64,000 nt of DNA from Pseudomonas sp. Irchel s3h14. GTDB taxonomy: Bacteria > Pseudomonadota > Gammaproteobacteria > Pseudomonadales > Pseudomonadaceae. Shown here piece after piece: positions 60,317-64,000 of the stretch. The position numbers were made by a program, and so were the translations under genes. A model generated the notes under the pieces. The model was not told where the DNA came from, did no database searches, and saw nothing but the letters and a program-made list of their open reading frames with translations. The stretch lies in the NCBI RefSeq assembly GCF_900187425.1, contig NZ_FYDJ01000008.1, forward strand, positions 211,341-275,340, given 5' to 3'. Each line of letters begins with the position of its first letter. Positions within the stretch are counted from its first letter, which is position 1.

Positions 60317-63300
60317 CAGCGCGCCTCCTCGCTGTTCAATGAACGCCAAGGCGCTTCAAGCAACGGCCGGTACAACGCGTTGCACCAATCCGGGAACGTT
60401 TCGTCTGCGACAAGCGTATCGAAGTCGGCGAACTGCCGGGCGAGTGCCGGGCTTTCGCGACGCTCGCCGTCGGTTGTCAGGCCATCGCCTTCATAGGCCT
60501 TGCGGGCTGCGGCCTGGGCTTTGACCGGATCAGTTTGACCAAGCCAAGCGAAGCCGGTCTTCACCGCAATCGGCAGTGGTTGACGCATGCCGGTTTGCCA
60601 AGCCATTAACAGGTCGCCCAGAATCCGCAAGGCTGCACCCTCCTCCATCGGACCGAGTAGCAGACTGTCGTCACTGGCCACCAATGCGGTGGTCATCGCC
60701 ATACCACTGGCGCAGGCAACCAGATGATTGACCCATGGCCGTGTCAGCCGATGCCATTTGCGCGACTTGATTGAGCCGATGCTGTTGGGGATTGTAGTGA
60801 CTGATAGCAAACCACCGTCCGCACGCTGATGCAGGCCGCTGAGCCAACCTTCCAGGCGCAGCCCCTGCAACTCCAGATTCACTGGCAGAGCGTTGGTGAG
60901 CGGCGTTGGCCATAACGCCAAAAGCTGTTGGTAACGCTGCAACAGATCCGGTAACGGTTCGATCAACTCTCGCTGAAGGCATTCGCCGAACCCGGCCATA
61001 GGCAGAAGCCCACTGTTTTGCAGACGTTTTGCCTGTGCTTCCAGTACCTGGTCGGTGCTATCCAGATGACCCAGCGCCGCTTCGAGCAAGCTGTCGCTGA
61101 GGCTGTAACGTTGCAACGCATCGAGTACAAATGGCTCTTCATCAGCCAAGGGCACTTCAGCCGATTCGAAGTACACCTTCAGTCGCTGACTGAAGAAATG
61201 TCGCACAGGATTACGCAGGAAGTCCTGCAGTTGACCGAGACTCAGCGGCTCCTCCTGAACGTAGGGATCAAGGACTTCGATATCAGTCGACGGCTCACTG
61301 GTTTGATGCAGCAACTGCCATTCATTCGCGTAGCTGAACAAATCATCGCCTTCATGGAAATAGCGGGCGCTGAACGGTTGCAGTGGATGCTCCTGAGTGA
61401 TGGCCTCAAGCAGATCTTCGTCGACATCATGCAGTCGCCAACCGCTGGCCAGATGATCTCGCAATTGGCCAATCAGTACCGACGCAGGGCGTTCACTGTT
61501 ATCGCGAATGCTGCGACCGACCCAGCTGATATAGAGTTGGTCACGTGCCGACAACAGGGCTTCCAACAGCAGATAGCGGTCATCTTCGCGTCGGGAGCGA
61601 TCGCCAGGGCGGTAGTCACTGCCCATGAGGTCGAAGTCCAGTGGCGGCTGTGCCCGCGGGTAGTCCCCGTCATTCATGCCCAGCAGGCAGACCAGTTTGA
61701 ACGGGATCGCTCGCATGGGCATCAAGGTGCAGAAGTTAACCGCACCGGCCAGAAAACGCTGGGACAGGCGGCCTTGGTCAAGGCCGGCGAGCCAGGCTTC
61801 ACGGACCACGGTCAACGGCAGTTCATCATGCAAGCCAACTGACTCGCACGTCTCAAGCCAGGTTTCACGCAGCTCTTCGAGTTGGGCCAACACGTAGTCG
61901 TCATGCTCGTTACTGGCCAGGAAAAACAACTGAACCAGTGCGTGCAATCGAAAGCCCCATTGTTTGGGAGCAGCAGGTTGAGAGAGTTCCTGGTGGGCAA
62001 TTTCCAATGCATCCAGCAGCGCGACCAAAGGACCAATGAGCGCGGCATCCAGACCACCGATCTCGTCGTAGGGCTCGATACCCTCGCAAGCACTGGCACT
62101 GCCCACGGCATAACCGAGCAACATCCGTCGCAGGCCGAAACGCCAACTGTTTTGTTCCAGCTCCTGCGGCAGACCGAGACCCGCGCGCTGCTCGGCATTC
62201 ATGCCCCAGCGGATGCCTGCGCCTTCGATCCAACGGTGCAGCGTCGGCAGATCACGTTCCTCTACACCGAAGCGAGCGCGTAGTGCAGGAACATCCAGCA
62301 GATCGAGGATCTCGCTCACGGGGAAACGGCTGTCGGGCAGTTTGAGCAGATGCTCGATAGCAATCAGTAACGGGTCACGACCACGCTGGCCTTGATCGGC
62401 GAGCGTGAAGGGAATGAAACGCGGATCGTGGCGTTCAAGCTGAGCAAATACCGCACGAATATGCGGTGCGTAGCTGTCGATGTCCGGGACCATCACGATC
62501 ACATCGCGAGGCCTTAAATCCGGATCAGCACTGAAGCGTGCGAGCAATTGATCGTGGAGGATCTCCACTTCACGCTGGGCACTATGAGCAATGTGAAAAC
62601 GGATCGATTCGTCGTTTGCCGGATCGACAGCCGGCCAGCGCTCGCGAGTCTCGCTCAAGGGACGCAACTCAAGAATGTCGTCCTGCAATTGATTGAGCAT
62701 GTTCTGTGGCTGGCTATCGCTGAACAGGTCGATACGGCCATCGCGGAATGCCGAGCGGTAGCTGTTGGGATCGTCGTAGCTGTCGAGCAGATTGATATAG
62801 TCCCGCCCCTGTTTGCCCCATGCCGCCAGCAGTGGATGGGCATGCTGGTGAAGGGTTTGCGGGTCGAGTACAACCGGCATTCCGCTCTTGCGAGCCTGAC
62901 GCTTGTACTGGTGCCGCAACAGGTCTTTATCGGCGACGATGTCCGCCCAATGGTGACGACACGGGTTGTGCACGCAGAGCAGAACCTGGCTGAAGCGGGC
63001 CAGCCCCGCCAGTGCTTCCAGGGCTTGAGCGGGCAGTGAGGAAATCCCGAAAACGATCACCCGCGAAGGCAATCCGCTGGGAGCTACGTCGAGGCTGTTG
63101 ATGCGTTCGATAAACCGTTGATGGACGCCGGCTCGGCTTTGCGCCATGCCTTGTTCACCCACATCCAGCAGCAGCGCACGCCACAACTCTGCCTGCCAGC
63201 AGTTAGCCGGGGTCAGAGGTTTGGTTTCACCTCTGCCATTTCGTAATTGATGGCGACCTTCTGCCCAGTCTTCAAGCCAGTCGGCCCTGTACACCTGATA

Positions 63301-63765
63301 TTGGTCGAACAGATCCGCCAGCCGCTCCGCCAATTGATAGCGTTTACGTAAGTCTGTGTCATTCGTGAGGAAGCGCTGCAGGGGTTCGAAGTGCGGCTGA
63401 TTGATCAACTGCGGAAGCAGACGCATCAGACGCCAGGTCAAGGGCGCTTTATCGAGCAGGGATTTAATCGGGATTTCGTCACGTCCAAGCACCATGCGAT
63501 AGAGCTGCCACATGAAGCTACCCGGTAACTGCACGTCAATGGCTGCTGCGATTCCGCAGCCGCCCATGTCATCGTCTTCAGGGTCTTCTGCCAGTGCCAG
63601 CTTCAGCCATTGGGCGATGCCGTTGCTCTGTACCAGGGCAATTTCATTTTCCAAGGGAGCCAACGGGTAACGCCGCATCCAGCTGACCACCAGGCTGCGC
63701 AACTCGTCCAGGCGGTTGCCGTGAACCACCATAAAACCAGCACTGAGGGACGTCGCGTCCGGCAT
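60316..63765 (-). CDS. recC: Exonuclease V gamma subunit RecC, 1149 aa
   Basis: The start at 63765 has AAGGAAG upstream on the minus strand; the longer frame lacks a signal. RecC marks: VVHGNRLDELRSLVVSWMRR, NEIALVQSNGIAQWLKLALA, DDMGGCGIAAAIDVQLPGSFMWQLYR, FGISSLPAQALEAL, and the inactive nuclease-fold C-terminus. RecC carries the Chi-recognition tunnel of the complex. It is the first gene of recC-recB-recD with only 1-4 base overlaps. The promoter should lie in the ~107 bases between it and the rRNA terminator. Confidence 0.95.
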   Translation of the reverse strand: MPDATSLSAGFMVVHGNRLDELRSLVVSWMRRYPLAPLENEIALVQSNGIAQWLKLALAEDPEDDDMGGCGIAAAIDVQLPGSFMWQLYRMVLGRDEIPIKSLLDKAPLTWRLMRLLPQLINQPHFEPLQRFLTNDTDLRKRYQLAERLADLFDQYQVYRADWLEDWAEGRHQLRNGRGETKPLTPANCWQAELWRALLLDVGEQGMAQSRAGVHQRFIERINSLDVAPSGLPSRVIVFGISSLPAQALEALAGLARFSQVLLCVHNPCRHHWADIVADKDLLRHQYKRQARKSGMPVVLDPQTLHQHAHPLLAAWGKQGRDYINLLDSYDDPNSYRSAFRDGRIDLFSDSQPQNMLNQLQDDILELRPLSETRERWPAVDPANDESIRFHIAHSAQREVEILHDQLLARFSADPDLRPRDVIVMVPDIDSYAPHIRAVFAQLERHDPRFIPFTLADQGQRGRDPLLIAIEHLLKLPDSRFPVSEILDLLDVPALRARFGVEERDLPTLHRWIEGAGIRWGMNAEQRAGLGLPQELEQNSWRFGLRRMLLGYAVGSASACEGIEPYDEIGGLDAALIGPLVALLDALEIAHQELSQPAAPKQWGFRLHALVQLFFLASNEHDDYVLAQLEELRETWLETCESVGLHDELPLTVVREAWLAGLDQGRLSQRFLAGAVNFCTLMPMRAIPFKLVCLLGMNDGDYPRAQPPLDFDLMGSDYRPGDRSRREDDRYLLLEALLSARDQLYISWVGRSIRDNSERPASVLIGQLRDHLASGWRLHDVDEDLLEAITQEHPLQPFSARYFHEGDDLFSYANEWQLLHQTSEPSTDIEVLDPYVQEEPLSLGQLQDFLRNPVRHFFSQRLKVYFESAEVPLADEEPFVLDALQRYSLSDSLLEAALGHLDSTDQVLEAQAKRLQNSGLLPMAGFGECLQRELIEPLPDLLQRYQQLLALWPTPLTNALPVNLELQGLRLEGWLSGLHQRADGGLLSVTTIPNSIGSIKSRKWHRLTRPWVNHLVACASGMAMTTALVASDDSLLLGPMEEGAALRILGDLLMAWQTGMRQPLPIAVKTGFAWLGQTDPVKAQAAARKAYEGDGLTTDGERRESPALARQFADFDTLVADETFPDWCNALYRPLLEAPWRSLNSEEAR

Positions 63766-63872
63766 AAAGGCTTCCTTGGGAAAATACAAAAGCTAGGGTC
63801 GAACCTTAGCATTGTCGGGAGACTGTGACAGCCGGGAGCCGTCCGGTATTGCTGTGAGAACTTTCCCGCGGG

Positions 63873-63910
63873 CAAAACAAAACCCCTACCTGCATACGCA
63901 GATAGGGGTT
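63873..63910 (-). terminator. rRNA operon terminator
   Basis: On the minus strand, AACCCCTA-x-CTGC and GCAG-x-TAGGGGTT pair around a 4-base loop and run into TTTTGTTTTG. It lies ~10 bases after the 5S end and stops the rRNA operon transcribed from beyond the right edge. Confidence 0.9.
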
Positions 63911-63920
63911 TCGGAATTTA

Positions 63921-64000
63921 ATCTTGACGATGACCTACTCTCACATGGGGAAACCCCACACTACCATCGGCGATGCATCGTTTCACTGCTGAGTTCGGGA
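63921..64000 (-). rRNA. 5S ribosomal RNA, 3' part
   Basis: On the minus strand the sequence reads from CCGAACTCAGCAGTGAAACG through CGATGGTAGTGTGGGG to GAGAGTAGGTCATCGTCAAG, the 3' two-thirds of a Pseudomonas 5S rRNA. About 40 bases at the 5' side are outside the window. It is the end of an rrn operon. Confidence 0.95.

Noticed and set aside
58469..60496. Long open frame (675 codons) on the plus strand opposite recB
   Set aside because: It is antisense to well-conserved RecB motifs, has no family pattern, and reflects codon bias of a high-GC gene.

Overview
The window is chromosomal DNA of a Pseudomonas, most likely of the P. fluorescens group. The evidence is the protein sequences (YfiRNB, RecCBD, MmsAB, an HBM-type chemoreceptor, an MvaT-family protein), the high-GC host backbone, the REP palindromes (GTTCCCACGC and TGTGGGAGCG types) and the partial 5S rRNA at the right edge. 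Species cannot be fixed from this sequence alone.

Bases 1 to about 13,822 are the right part of an integrated genomic island of P4-satellite type. It has a C4-type antisense RNA in the leader of a replication operon, and that operon ends in a Toprim/DUF927 primase-helicase-like protein. A coiled-coil protein and an MvaT/H-NS-like silencer follow. Next come a membrane protein, a trypsin-like peptidase, three integron gene cassettes with attC sites but no integron integrase, and a PAAR-toxin/immunity pair on the minus strand. An iteron-rich intergenic region (candidate origin) and a PD-(D/E)XK endonuclease complete the island. Its right end carries the last bases of a tmRNA gene (CCCCGGCTCCACCA) followed by a terminator, so the island probably sits in ssrA, with the intact ssrA and an integrase to the left of the window.

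From 13.8 to 21.2 kb is core-like sequence: an isochorismatase fragment, a secreted protein, a DUF2252 protein, a RimJ-type acetyltransferase, a PAP2 phosphatase with a histidine phosphatase, and a chemoreceptor. From 21.3 to 35.9 kb is a complete insecticidal-type Tc toxin operon: TcA split into two genes, then TcB, then TcC. TcB carries an in-frame TAA at 32,683. The TcC tail carries HAE and CMNC motifs of a deaminase-fold toxin.

From 35.9 to 54.4 kb are metabolic and regulatory genes. They include a D-aminoacylase/RpiR/GntT operon, a SulP permease, an epimerase, an mdaB/quinol-monooxygenase divergent pair, TauE/SafE, several LysR and MerR regulators, mmsA-mmsB for valine catabolism with a divergent LysR regulator, and the yfiR-yfiN-yfiB c-di-GMP module. 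From 54.5 to 63.8 kb is recC-recB-recD on the minus strand. The right edge is the 3' end of a 5S rRNA gene with its terminator.
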